Source of the DNA: Ottelia alismoides
Lineage: Eukaryota > Streptophyta > Magnoliopsida > Alismatales > Hydrocharitaceae
Length of the DNA stretch: 64,000 nt
Assembly: GCA_037367405.1 (NCBI GenBank)
Contig: JAZKJV010004145.1
Coordinates: 124,001-188,000, forward strand
Direction of reading: 5' to 3'
The notes below the pieces were generated by a model. It did not search any database, was not told the origin of the DNA, and worked only from the letters and a program-made list of their open reading frames with translations. This document shows, one piece after another, positions 9,876-20,217 of this stretch; the stretch's first letter is position 1, and the number at the start of each line of letters is the position of its first letter. The translations under genes and the position numbers were made by a program.

Positions 9876-12803
9876 TGATTCCAAAAAACACAGCTTTAAA
9901 AAGTTATTTTTATCTTTGTTCATGCTAAAAGAATAATGTCTTTCGTTGTAGGCGGTGATTGGAATCAGTCAAGAAATAACCACAAAAATTATCCAGTTTC
10001 ACTCAATTGGTTTTATGTCTATTTTACTTGGGCAAGTCCCAAGGTCGATTACAAGGAGGCAAAGGAACAACCTGGAGTTGTATCTATCAAGATTCGTGCA
10101 CGGTTTTCAAGGCGGTCTTTTTTTGGAATTTTTAATGCAAATAAAGGATGCAAGATGCAATTTTGGCCTATTTTAGGGATTAAAATATCGACTATGTTCA
10201 AACGATGTTCGAAAAATACGAAACTTGGCCACGAGGTGAATTATGATGGATGCACTGTAATTTTTTTGGAATTTTGGATGCAATATGAATTTTTTTATGG
10301 ATTTTTAAATGCAAACAAAATAATTTCAATATTTAATTATGATAAATACTAAACCTACTTATTTTCAAGGACCAAAATTATCTAAGATCTATCACTACGT
10401 GATTGATCTCAGAAAAATCCTAAACCTCAAAAATGTGAGATCTAATACCTACTAAAATTAAATAGTGAAATGCGCAAAATGATTTTCACAGGGCAAAATA
10501 TGCATCAAATGCAAATATTTTTGGGCACAATGTCAAGCAAAATTAACTCTACAATATGTGATTTTTCGGGAATTTTAAGAGCAATGGTTAATCAAATAAA
10601 AATTCGAGAGCACAAATTGGGCAAAATATATTAATTTCCACCAAATAATTAATTATTAATTAACATTAATCATAAAAATATCCACAACATGTCAAAATGT
10701 AGAGAATTGAGTGTAGAAGAAAATGCCAATTTTTGATAAATAAAATAATGCAATGTAGAGGTCTAAAATGAAGGATAAAGATAGGGGTAATGATGCAATT
10801 AGCAATAAATAAAATAAATATAAACTGTGCAATGGGGGGGCCTACTGTCAATTACCAAAAGCTATGGGGCGTTTTTGCAAATTTACCAGAGGGTCACGTA
10901 CGCTGCACGTGACCTCTGGCTGGAGGGACTTTGCGGCAATATGGAGGACGTTCGGGGGGCTCTGCGTAATTTTCCCACGGTCACGTGCTATGCACGTGAC
11001 CTGGGTGATGACGCAAGCCTGACGTACCCTCTGGGCGCACGTGCCTCGCACGTGCGTGGGGGGGTCTCGGGTTTGAGCCCTGGCGCGCGGTGGAGTGGAA
11101 GCGGTGAAATGGGGGGCGAGGCTGAGAGCTCCGATGATTGGAGATCGCCGGCAAGGCATGGCGGACCCTTTGCGGCAGTCGATGAGGTCGGAGGAGGCGC
11201 TCAAGCTCTTGGCGAGGCGGAGTGGTTTGTCGGAGAAGAAGGTCGACGCACGGCGGAGTTGGTGAGGAAGATAACGTTGGTCGTGAAGCCAGGAGGAGGC
11301 GATTGTGTAGACGGTGACCGGAGTCATGGCTGAAGACAAAAGCTCGGAGGCGGTGCGGTGAAGAAAGTCGTTGTCGGAGGCGTTGAGCATGGTAGTCGTT
11401 GGCGGAATCGACGTTGATCGGGGCAGTGAAGGTTGTCGGAGATGGAGGATGATAACATCGTTGGCTCCACGGTCAAGGACCGGAGCGAAGAAGAGACAGC
11501 GGAGCTGGCCGTGGGCTGCAACAAGGGAGGAGGACCCTCGGACCTCGTCAAAGGAGGGCGCTCGGAGCTGTCACCTCCGAGCGTCGTCGCTATCGGCGGA
11601 TCGCTTGGAACGAGGGTGTCGAGGCCCTTTAAATAGGAGAGGGAGGTTGCTGGCGATGTACCCGGAGGCGGTTGGCCGTGAGGAGCGCGGAAGAGGTTAC
11701 GGAGAGGGGCGGTGGTTGCGAGGTTTGAGGGGCGGCGACGGTCGAAGCGGGGAAGGCGCGGGAGGTTGAAGATGCCCAGCAGCCGTTCGATCGGCCGCTG
11801 ATCGAACAGCCGTTGGGGCGCCACGTGGCGATGAAGGGGGAGATGGCGTGCGACGCACGTGCGGTTATTTAATTTTTTATTAAAATGAATATATAATGGG
11901 GCCAAAAATGGCTTACACGTGGTGGCCTCAGGGGCTGCCACGTGTCAGCACCAGAAAAAGCCTTAGAAAAATATTTTGTAAAATCCGAGATAAATATCAA
12001 ATGACCTCGGATCGAAAAAGTTCCTTCACAAAAAATGCTCATCTCAATGAGATCTACAACTTTCATGAATACATCAAAGCTAAAATCGATCAAATGCACG
12101 AAGTGAATTTTTGGGGTATCCCATGTACATAGAATACCTAGCTTTTTTGGGTTTTCTATTTTTTGTCATTTTTAATTCAGATAAAAAATCCGGAAAAAAA
12201 TATGAAGAACTCAAAGATAAATAAAGACACCTAAATATACTTCTTTTATTTTTATTAATTAAGAAAATTTGTACATAAAATATCAGGTCAAAAACCGCTA
12301 AAATACACAACGTATAAAAGAGGCCCAAAACCCAACTTTCACATATGAGCTCTGATTCACTTGAACTTGTCTTGTTTTGAAGGTAATTGAATGTGCATTA
12401 GTTCAAAAGTGAGTAGGCTCAAATCGGACACTGGATGGGGAAGATATGTGGCTTTTAGTCCTAAAATCCTGAAATTAGGGTTTGGGTTTTTGGTTTACTT
12501 ATTTGGGTTAGTTCTTTTATTGTATTTTTCATTTATGAGTGATATGTACACAGTGGACGTGGTTTTGTATCATTCGGAGTTAGCATGAAGGAGTTAAAAA
12601 TCCGGGAAGTTAGGCTATTTACAGGTCATTTTTGGCTTGGATTTTTGGCTTCTTATTTTGTGCAAAAATTATGGTTAAAATGCAATTCTTATGAAAAACA
12701 TGCATGAATGCTAATTATGCATAATAAATGTAGATATGATGTTGATTTTGAGGGATTGGAGCTTAATAAATGAGACTTAGAGTGATGAATCCGAGATTCA
12801 TCG
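9876..12803 (-). repeat. Element B 3' LTR (X family)
   Basis: In element sense it starts CGATGAATC-TCG-GATTCATCA, with TG changed to CG, and ends near AATCA. It contains a GC-rich core (about 10890-11870) with repeated CACGTG palindromes and a TATTTAAA box. It aligns with the 5' LTR of B, the solo LTR at 20218 and the LTR at 34049. Long open frames in the GC-rich part lie inside all LTR copies without a conserved protein and are not genes. Confidence 0.9.
11628..11635 (-). promoter_or_regulatory. Putative LTR TATA box (element B 3' LTR)
   Basis: TATTTAAA in element sense, at the downstream side of the GC-rich core. The same octamer recurs at the same place in the other X-family LTRs (20113, 21499, 35270), which supports a promoter role. 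Confidence 0.55.
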
Positions 12804-12817
12804 CTCCCCTATACTTA
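12804..12817 (-). promoter_or_regulatory. Element B polypurine tract
   Basis: In element sense TAAGTATAGGGGAG directly precedes the 3' LTR. A small perfect hairpin (ATGCTC and GAGCAT arms, 12822-12839) lies just upstream. The same tract sequence is repeated with hairpins at 14095-14436. Confidence 0.8.
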
Positions 12818-12839
12818 AACCATGCTCGTCCCTGAGCAT

Positions 12840-14090
12840 CAAAAAAATACCATGAGGTGAAATGAGGTTGGGTTCCATACCAAGACCATGAACTGAAGGT
12901 GAAGGTGAAAGTGAAAGTAAACTCGACCTTTGGATTATTTGTGTGTCGGAACTTCTGTGAGATTTAGAATTTTAAAATCAGAGCCCTCAAGTTCTACACA
13001 TCATTGTCACAGTTTCAGCTCAGAAGTCATCTTAGGTCAATCCTCTTCCCAAAGTATACCCTATGAACATTGAATAGCTGACTCATGTGTGTGAAAGGTT
13101 TTAGCTCTTTCCATCTAGAATGCCGGACTACCATGCTCCTCTCCTCTCCAGTAACTCATCCTCGGGGAGTCAGGTATTTCCTTTGAAGGTCTGTCGTGTT
13201 GTGTTCACAATCGAATTGGAAGAGAAGTGAGAAGAAGGAGAAAAGAACTGGAGGGTGGCCAGTGTAGTCACCTCTCCTTGTGAAGATGGCCAGTGTAGCC
13301 GAGTCTTCACCAACATCTGCAGGTTTCTTGAAGCTTGGTCCTTTTTGGTCAGATTTTATTTGGTAGAATGCTTCTTTGTATTTTGAATTTTTGGTGGTTC
13401 TGATTAGATCTTATTATGCTCCTACGGATATAGAATCTTTTTATTCCGTATATTTTATGGGATCTTAGAAAAAATTGTGCCCAATCGTCCATTCCTTTTC
13501 CGAAGCTTTATTTCAACTCGTACTCCAGTCTTTAGATTTCCACGCTACCAAAGAAGAAACTCACACAGTCTTCCAATATCCAGTCTAAGTTGAGCCAAGT
13601 GCATAGTGCGAGAGTACAAATTAATTCCCTATTCCAGAGTGGTACCCAGAATGAAGAGACCAGGTTAGACACTAAGACTCAAACGCTGCACATTGTCATG
13701 CGGAACTTAAAGAATTAAGTCAAAAGACCTGAAGCTCTTAAAATCATATTTCTCAGTGAAGTTCTTCTGAAAATTGGGTGGATTAAGGTCAAGTCCAGAC
13801 CACTCTCGGTTTCTTCTCACAACTCGGTTCAGAACCCAATGATTTTTCACAGATGCAGATGAATGCGATGCAGGGTGAAGTGAAGGTGTGTGAAATGCAG
13901 ACACGTTTTTTTATGCAGGGAAATAAAATTTTTTATATGCAAATAAGAAGCCATTTTCAAAATTTTTGGGCAAAGTCGGTGTTAGTATCCAAATCCTTTT
14001 TTTTCAAATTAATTACCCACCCCGTAAATACATATAAACTTACGCGAAAGTATGAGATATGGGTAAAATATATACAAAGTATATATAGAC
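12840..14090. other. Element B 3' untranslated region
   Basis: No coding frame is evident between the polypurine tract and the hairpin array. Short GGTGAAAGTGAAA-type direct repeats occur near 12897-12920. Otherwise I see nothing recognisable. Confidence 0.5.
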
Positions 14091-14094
14091 TCCC

Positions 14095-14436
14095 CTATAC
14101 TTAGCGAGTGTTGTGTCCTCAGAGCACTAGAAGCGTAATGAAGACATAGCTCGGGCTAAGCGTAAGAGAGTGGAAAAAATACAATGGTCCTCCAACCCTA
14201 TACTTAGACTATGAATAGTCTAAATATAGAAGAAGCACAAAAGAGGTGGTCAGGATATGTAAATGAGGAGAGTATGTACAGGTGGGTGTCAGTTCCCCCT
14301 ATACTTAGGCTCTGGTCAGCCTAAGTATAAGAGAAGGGTGGAAAATGGATTGATCGGGAGAAGGAGTGTGATGAGAGAAATGATATATACACATGGCATC
14401 GGTCCCCCCTCCTATACTTAGGCCTTGGCCTAAGTA
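14095..14436 (-). repeat. Four PPT-like hairpin units in element B
   Basis: The plus-strand string CTATACTTAG occurs at 14095, 14198, 14299 and 14412, that is every 101-113 bp. It follows C-runs at three sites and is followed by its own inverted copy. At 14198-14229 the arms are 15 bp with one mismatch and a 2-nt loop. At 14300-14329 the 12-bp arms are perfect with loop CTGGTC. At 14415-14436 the 10-bp arms are perfect with loop TT. The first unit has a weaker, long-loop stem. In element sense each reads CTAAGTATAG followed by G-runs, matching the true polypurine tract. Confidence 0.85.
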
Positions 14437-14495
14437 GAGGAAGAAGCTGTACAAGGGGACCGATGTGCTCGGGAGGGAGGGTGGGTAGCCGATAA

Positions 14496-15300
14496 TTAAG
14501 GCGGTTTTTGGCTGATCTTCTTGTGAGCCTGCGGTGGGAGATCGTAATGATGAGATGGAGATGAAGCATATGATTCCCAACTATTATCAGTGTCATCCTC
14601 AGAAAAATCATGATGGATAGTGGATGAAGTGTTTGAGTCTGATGAAAGATATCCATCATCAGAATTATTTTCAGAGGAGTAGTATTTGAAAGTGGACGTA
14701 CTCCAAGTATTCATGTCTTTTTGTTTCTTCAGTTGTTTCCTCAGAATTCGTTCCTTCTTGATGTCAATCGGTTTGTCCTCGGATGAATACTCAGAAGCAC
14801 CGGTCTCAGTCAGCTCATATGAAATAATTCCAGTGTATTTAAAGAGGGTAGGAGCATCAGCTTTGAATGACTAGTAGTTAGGAACGGGAGTTATCCAACG
14901 AGAATTGATTTTTCGATCCTTACGAAGATATGGCTTTAGAGATGCTGAACAGACTTCACCCATGTATACTACCTTTTCCGGACCGGATGAGGGATTGTCA
15001 GCTGATTCCTCTTCCGAAGGGTCAAAGGTGACTCTCTTTTTATTTCTTCGTGAAGGTGTCGGTTCACTTGAGTATCCAAATGAATAGCCATTGGAATTCT
15101 CCTTGGTCGGTGCTCGACTTGTGTGTTTGTTCTTAGTCTCCCGAATATTGGTGCACTCTCGATTTGGGATGATTTGGTCCAGGTATTCAGAGAATGTGGC
15201 TCCAGGATGCGACCATGCATAAGTATCAGGATCATAGAAGAATGATTTGTCTATTTTGAGATCCTCAGGAATTGAAATACGAGGAGAGTCTCTAAACCAA
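14496..15300 (-). pseudogene. Element B C-terminal acidic/serine-rich domain (novel)
   Basis: A one-base frameshift near 15300 links this frame to the protease-like frame upstream. It reads SPRISIPEDLKIDKSFFYD, then YAWSHPGATFSEYLDQII, a basic patch PSRRNKKRVTFDPSEEE and SLKPYLRKDRKINSRW, to a TAG at 14871-14873. In the same frame it resumes with YTGIISYELTETGASEYSSE and ends in acidic/serine tracts (SSENNSDDGYLSSDSNTSS, DFSEDDTDNSWESYASS) and a stop at 14496. This is where RT would lie in an autonomous element, but nothing in it resembles RT, RNase H, integrase or a membrane protein. Only one stop and one frameshift in about 270 codons suggest past selection. I do not recognise the domain. 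Confidence 0.6.
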
Positions 15301-15850
15301 TAGTCTCATCAACAACCGCTATCTCAGGTGTTGCATCAAGGTAGGGCTCTTCTACCTCTTCATGGTTGCTATTGTCGAGGACTTCGTGGGTTTCCTCAGA
15401 AGATCGTGGTTCCTCAAAGACATTGTCCGATCTAAGTGCTTCCAATGCTTTAAAATATATTTCCCGAGTCTCACAATCAATAATTGCCTTAGCCAATGCT
15501 AAGAACGGCTTTCCGAGAATGATTGGAGACTGGGTGAATTCTCCTTGATGCTCACTATCAATGATCGTGAATTCTACTTTGAGCGGAGCACCTTGTAATT
15601 TCATGATGACAGAAATAATTCCTCTCGGCCGCTTTATCGATCAGTCCGCTAATTGAATAATCTCTCGTATCTTTCGAATCGGACCGAGTTTGAGTTCGTG
15701 AAACACAGAGGTCGGGAGGATACTGATCGATGCATCGTCATCAATTAGAGCATGGGTGAAAATTGTGTCTTTGATTTCACAGTCAAATCTAGGCAACCGC
15801 TTCACTATGCGGCTCTTGGTTTTTCTCCTCAACACCAAGGAGGAGGCCAT
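15251..15850 (-). pseudogene. Element B retropepsin-like protease, active site altered
   Basis: The frame runs LPRFDCEIKDTIFTHALID, DDASISILPTSVFHELKLG, then QLAD, a TGA at 15641-15643, and SIKRPRGIISVIMKL, ending with PIILGKPFLALAKAIID. Landmarks match element A's protease (LLDNGSSINLLP, QFADKS, QIILGRPFLRTAKAVFD). The catalytic D-x-G triplet reads Asp-Asp-Asp (15734-15742), so the essential glycine is lost by what could be one G-to-A change. In-frame TGA replaces one residue. It would have processed the B polyprotein; as it stands it should be inactive. Confidence 0.75.
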
Positions 15851-16691
15851 TTACAAGATATGTCTTTCAGTCTTTGTTCATATCCTACCCGACTTTTTGA
15901 TTATTAATTTATCTATTATAAATCTTTTAAGGTCGGGAAAGTGTTCAATGGCCTGTATAAAGGGAAGTTCAAACGTCAAGCGTTTTTCCAGTGCTTCCCG
16001 TACAGTCGGGATCCAAATTCCTCAAATCGTTTTCAGTCTCAATTTTTATGAAATTTTCTAGATTTTCAATTTTTTTGTGGTTTTCAAATATTTCCATTTT
16101 TTGGTATTTTATGTATGGTGTGGGGGTATGAAGTGTTCCTCATATGAGCAGGGGTTCTTGTGTTCAGGGTGATGGTCAGCGGCATAGTCATTTCTAGAGA
16201 AATAATATGCAGAAGTGATATTGTCAGAATCGTCCCTAGGTTCTTTAATATCCTCGGAATTTTTAATCTCAGATCCAATTATTTCCTTATTCATTTTAAT
16301 GTCCGAGCCGCCATAGAATGCGATTAATCAGTCGGCGAATTTTTGCAATCTATCCTCCATTGATTCAAAACTTTTATTCATCCTGGAAATATCATCCTCA
16401 AAAATTTGTTCATGATGACTAATGGGAGCAGTCGATGTGTGTTTTTTTATTCAATGATTTCATCTTCCATTTTCCTATATGTGCTAGGAGAGGAGTTTCT
16501 TGGAATGTCCAATATCTGATTATTTTCTGAAAATATCTCCTCAATAATTATGGAAGGCGGCTGCTCATATGGTCCAGACATGTGGAGTTGATCCGAATAG
16601 AATTTATTCCTTTGATCATGAGTGGTCGGATCTTGATATGGTGTAGTCAGCATACAGGATTCCTGTATTTTTATGTATTCAGTCCAGTCCT
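15851..16691 (-). pseudogene. Element B middle ORF region, decayed
   Basis: Short minus-strand pieces remain open: 16447-16653 (DPTTHDQRNKFYSDQLHMS), 16109-16294 (EIKNSEDIKEPRDDSDNIT), and a stretch before the protease with LTFELPFIQAIEHFPDLKRF. The last resembles the pre-protease segment of Athila Gag-Pol (element A has VPFDQYVANNPAFQKYL). No Gag capsid motif like that of element A (LPFALKGKADYWV) is visible, so B appears to lack a standard gag. Confidence 0.5.
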
Positions 16692-17201
16692 CTATATGAT
16701 TGTCATGTCTGAAAAGGGGTTGTCATGGTCAATCCAGGATGATGGTTGTTCATTGGTGTTCACTGGCGGGGGCGACGGGAGATATGAAGAAGTGTTGAGT
16801 TCAATCATGTGGTTATCATCTCCCATTAATGATGGATTGACATTCACCGAATAAGAAGGATCAATTGTATGATCGGCGTAGAGAGGATTGATATATGAAG
16901 AAGTGGAGACCTCAGGTGGTTGTGGGTTTGTTAGGTCCGAAAACAAAGGATTGTCATTCATGAAGCAAATCGATTTTGTGGAGAGAGCTGATGTTTGAGA
17001 GTCTCTGGTTGAAGTTGGAGGAGGTGTTTTGGGTCTAACCGATACAAATTTGTTTTCATAGTATAGCACTGATGGGTCTTCAGAAAAATGTTCGGTCATT
17101 TTTGAAGGATTTAAAAGAAATGATGGATTGGATCTACAAGAGTTTTTGTACAAGAGTTCCATGATGAGGTTTAAATTAAGAGAGGAAAGAGATGATAGCA
17201 C
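16692..17201 (-). CDS. Element B N-terminal ORF, unknown function
   Basis: A 169-codon frame rich in Ser, Pro and Asn; the Met at 17162 (MELLYKNSCRSNPSF) is a better start than the first Met. Its opening resembles the first residues of element A's gag frame (MEDCGNSCSNSTNHSF at 38359). The rest (VRPKTPPPTSTRDSQTSALS, PLFSDLTNPQPPEVSTSSY) has no capsid motif, zinc knuckle or transmembrane segment. It ends at a stop at 16692, probably one of several later lesions in a longer B polyprotein. Function unknown. Confidence 0.45.
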   Translation of the reverse strand: MLSSLSSLNLNLIMELLYKNSCRSNPSFLLNPSKMTEHFSEDPSVLYYENKFVSVRPKTPPPTSTRDSQTSALSTKSICFMNDNPLFSDLTNPQPPEVSTSSYINPLYADHTIDPSYSVNVNPSLMGDDNHMIELNTSSYLPSPPPVNTNEQPSSWIDHDNPFSDMTII

Positions 17202-17299
17202 GGGATAGTCAAGAGAGTTTTTATTAAATGTGTGGCTTTTGATCTTCTATATCAGTTCACGCATACCAATGCAAACACAAATCAAAACCCGGGTTCACC

Positions 17300-18363
17300 A
17301 ACTCACACAATGAAGCCGTAAGAGTTTGGCTATTATCTTTTTAATTTTAGTTGGTGATAAATCAATCTTGGTAAAAATTTAGCGAGTTGTTAGGTGTCGG
17401 AGCTTGGATCTAACCTTAAGTGTCATCTCTCGCTCACTTAGAAGAATAAAATCATTCAAGGTCGGGGTTGCTCTCCCGCAAAAATTCTAGATTTTATGGG
17501 TTCTTAAGATCGGCTATATTTAGCAATCCCAATATTAATGAGGCGATCACTGAAAAATTATATGAGCACAAACACACGTCTACCGTCCAGTCCCAATTTC
17601 CTTTAAAATTATGTGATAAAACAAGAGGGAGGAGTTCGGGAAAAACCGATGCATGAAAAAAACAATGATGTATGCACAGTTAGAAGACTTACATTGCCTC
17701 CTCGCAATCTCCATGTGGGATGCAATACAAATTGAAAAATTATTCTAAATACGTGCAAGCCGATAAAAACCGCACCTAGGCAGAAAGTTCTATTAGCGGG
17801 AAGAATTGAGTTAAATTTTTGGCTAAGTTGAACAATCTAATGTGCATCTCAGTTAAAGTGCGGTGTAGCCTTAGATCCTACGAGCACAAGCAAAAATATA
17901 ATTGCTCTGAGAGCCGTATGTGCCGGTCTATCCTAATCGCCACTCAAGTCGGGCCCCACCCTCACCGGAGAGTGAAACATGCCACGACACACCACAGAAA
18001 AGTTCGAGATCTTTTTTACATGCGCGAGAGTCCAAACGGACATCGCTATAAATGAGAAAGTAAATAAAATTGCAGAAATTAAAAACCTAGACTCTACGCT
18101 CTCTCACGACTCGACTCGATCCTAGTTTAATTGCGGCTTTACGGTTGTCGGTGAAGATGCGTCGATTTCTTGAAAACCGTTCCACTTACGGCGGGTACGT
18201 CGCAAGAAAAATAAGAGAGATAATGTAAGAGAGTGACTCAAAAATAAGAAAAATAAATGCAGGAAATAAGATGGTATTTATAATGAAGAATTCGGGGGTC
18301 AGACTATCCGAATGCGGAAAACCAAACAAGAAATTTCAAAACACAAAACTAAGCCATTTGCCT
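17300..18363 (-). other. Element B leader (5' UTR), shared with element A
   Basis: The reverse complement aligns well with element A's leader at 37087-38200, for example around GTCCGTTTGGACTCTCGCGC and GGTGGGGCCCG. This shared stretch between primer site and first ORF is where packaging and dimerisation signals normally sit, so both elements could be packaged by the same Gag. Confidence 0.75.
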
Positions 18364-18380
18364 CCCCGGAAACGGCGCCA
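18364..18380 (-). promoter_or_regulatory. Element B primer-binding site (tRNA-Asp)
   Basis: In element sense TGGCGCCGTTTCCGGGG, complementary with one mismatch to the 3' end of plant tRNA-Asp(GTC). It lies 2 bp inside the 5' LTR end. Athila-type elements use this primer. Confidence 0.85.
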
Positions 18381-18382
18381 TC

Positions 18383-20217
18383 TAACGAGTCCGAAAATCG
18401 CGGCTTTAAAAAGTTGTTTTTATCTTTGTTCGTGCTAAAAGAATAATGTCATTCGTTGTAGGCGGCGATCGGAATCGGTTAAGAAATAACCACAAAAATT
18501 ATTCAGTTTCACTCAAGTGGTTTTATGTTTATTTTACTTGGGCAAGTCACAAGGTCGATCACAAGGAGGCAAAGGAACAACCTAGAGTTACATCTATCAA
18601 TATTCGTGCAAGGTTTTCAAGGCAGTTTTTTTGGAATTTTTAATGCAAATAAAGGATGCAAGATGCAATTTTGGCCTATTTTAGGGACTAAAATATTGAT
18701 TATGTTCAAACAATGTCCGAAAAATACGAAACTTGGTCAGGAGGTGAATTATGATGAAGTGGATGCACTGTAATTTTTTTTGGAATTTTTGGATGCAATA
18801 TGAATTTTTTATGGATTTTTAAATGCAAACAAAATAAATTTCAATATTTAATTATGATAAATACTAAACCTACTTATTTTCGAGGTCCAAAATTATCTAA
18901 GATCTATCACTAGGTGATTTATCTGAGAAAAATCCTAAACCTAAAAAATGTGAGATCTAATACCTATTAAAAATTAAATAGTGAAATGTGCGAAATGATT
19001 TTTATAGGGCAAAATATGCATGCAAATGCAAATCTTTTTGGGCACAATGTCAAGCAAAATTAACTCTACAATATGTGATTTTTCGGACATTTTTAGACCA
19101 ATGGTCAGTCAAATAAAAATTCGAGAGAAGAAATTGGGCAAAATATATTAATTTCCATTAAATTATTAATTATTATTTCACCATTAACCAAAAAAATCCA
19201 CAACATGTCAAAATGTAGAGAATTTGGTGTAGAACAAAATGCCAATTTTTGATAAATAAAATAATGCAATGTAGAGGTCTAAAATGAAGGATAAAGACAG
19301 GGGCACTGATGCAATTAGCAATAAATAAAATAAATATAAAATGTGCAATGGGGGGCCTATTGTCAATTATCAAAAGCTTTGGGGCATTTCTATAAATTTA
19401 CCAGAGGGGAGGGAGTTCGCGGCAATATGGAGGACGTTCGGGGGGCTCTGTGCAATCTTCCCACGGTCACATGCTATGCACATGACCTGGGTGATGACGC
19501 AAGCCTAACGTACCCCCGGGCGTACGTGCCTCGCACGTGCGCGGGGGGTCTCAGGTCTGAGCCCCGGCGCGCGGTGGAGTGGAAGCGGCGAAAGGGGGGG
19601 CGAGGCTGAGAGATCCGATGATTGGAGATCGGCGGTGAGGCGTGGAGGACCCTTTGCGGTAGTCAATGTGGTCGGAGGAGGTGCGTCAAGCTCCTGGCGA
19701 GACGGAGTGGTTTGTCGGAGAAGAAGGTCGACGCACGACGGAGTTGGTGAGGAAGATAACGTTGGTGGCGAAGCCAGGCAGAGGCGATTGTGTAGACGGT
19801 GATCGGAGTCATGGCTGAAGACGAAAGCTCGGAGGCGGTGCGGCGAAGAAGGTCATTGTCGGAGGCGTTGAGCGTGGAATTCGTTGGTGAAATCGACGTT
19901 GATCGGGGCAGTGAAGGTTGTTGGAGATGGAGGATGATAACAGCGTTGGCTCCACGGTCAAGGACCGGAGCGAAGCAGAGACGGCGGAGCTCGCCGTGGG
20001 CCGCAACGAGGGAGGAGGACCCTCGAACCTTGTCGAAGGAGGGCGCTCGGAGCTGTCACCTCCGAGCATCGTCGCTATCGGCGGATCGCTTGGAATGAGG
20101 GTGTTGAGGCCCTTTAAATAGGAGAGGGAGGTCGCTGGCGATGGACCCGGAGGCAGTTGGCCGCGAGGAGCGCGGAGGAGGTTACGGAGAGGGGCGGTGG
20201 TTGCAAGGTTTGAGGGA
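18383..20217 (-). repeat. Element B 5' LTR, part 1
   Basis: Aligns with the primer-site-proximal part of the 3' LTR (9876 to about 11737). It holds the TATTTAAA box at 20113-20120. It is broken at 20217 by the solo LTR and resumes after 23372. Confidence 0.9.

Noticed and set aside
14095..14436. CRISPR-like reading of regularly spaced repeats
   Set aside because: Repeat units are inverted pairs of the polypurine tract inside a plant retroelement, only four in number, and not identical direct repeats with unique spacers.
16692..17201. Env-like or Gag identity for the element B N-terminal frame
   Set aside because: No signal peptide, transmembrane segment, capsid motif or zinc knuckle is visible, so function is left unknown.
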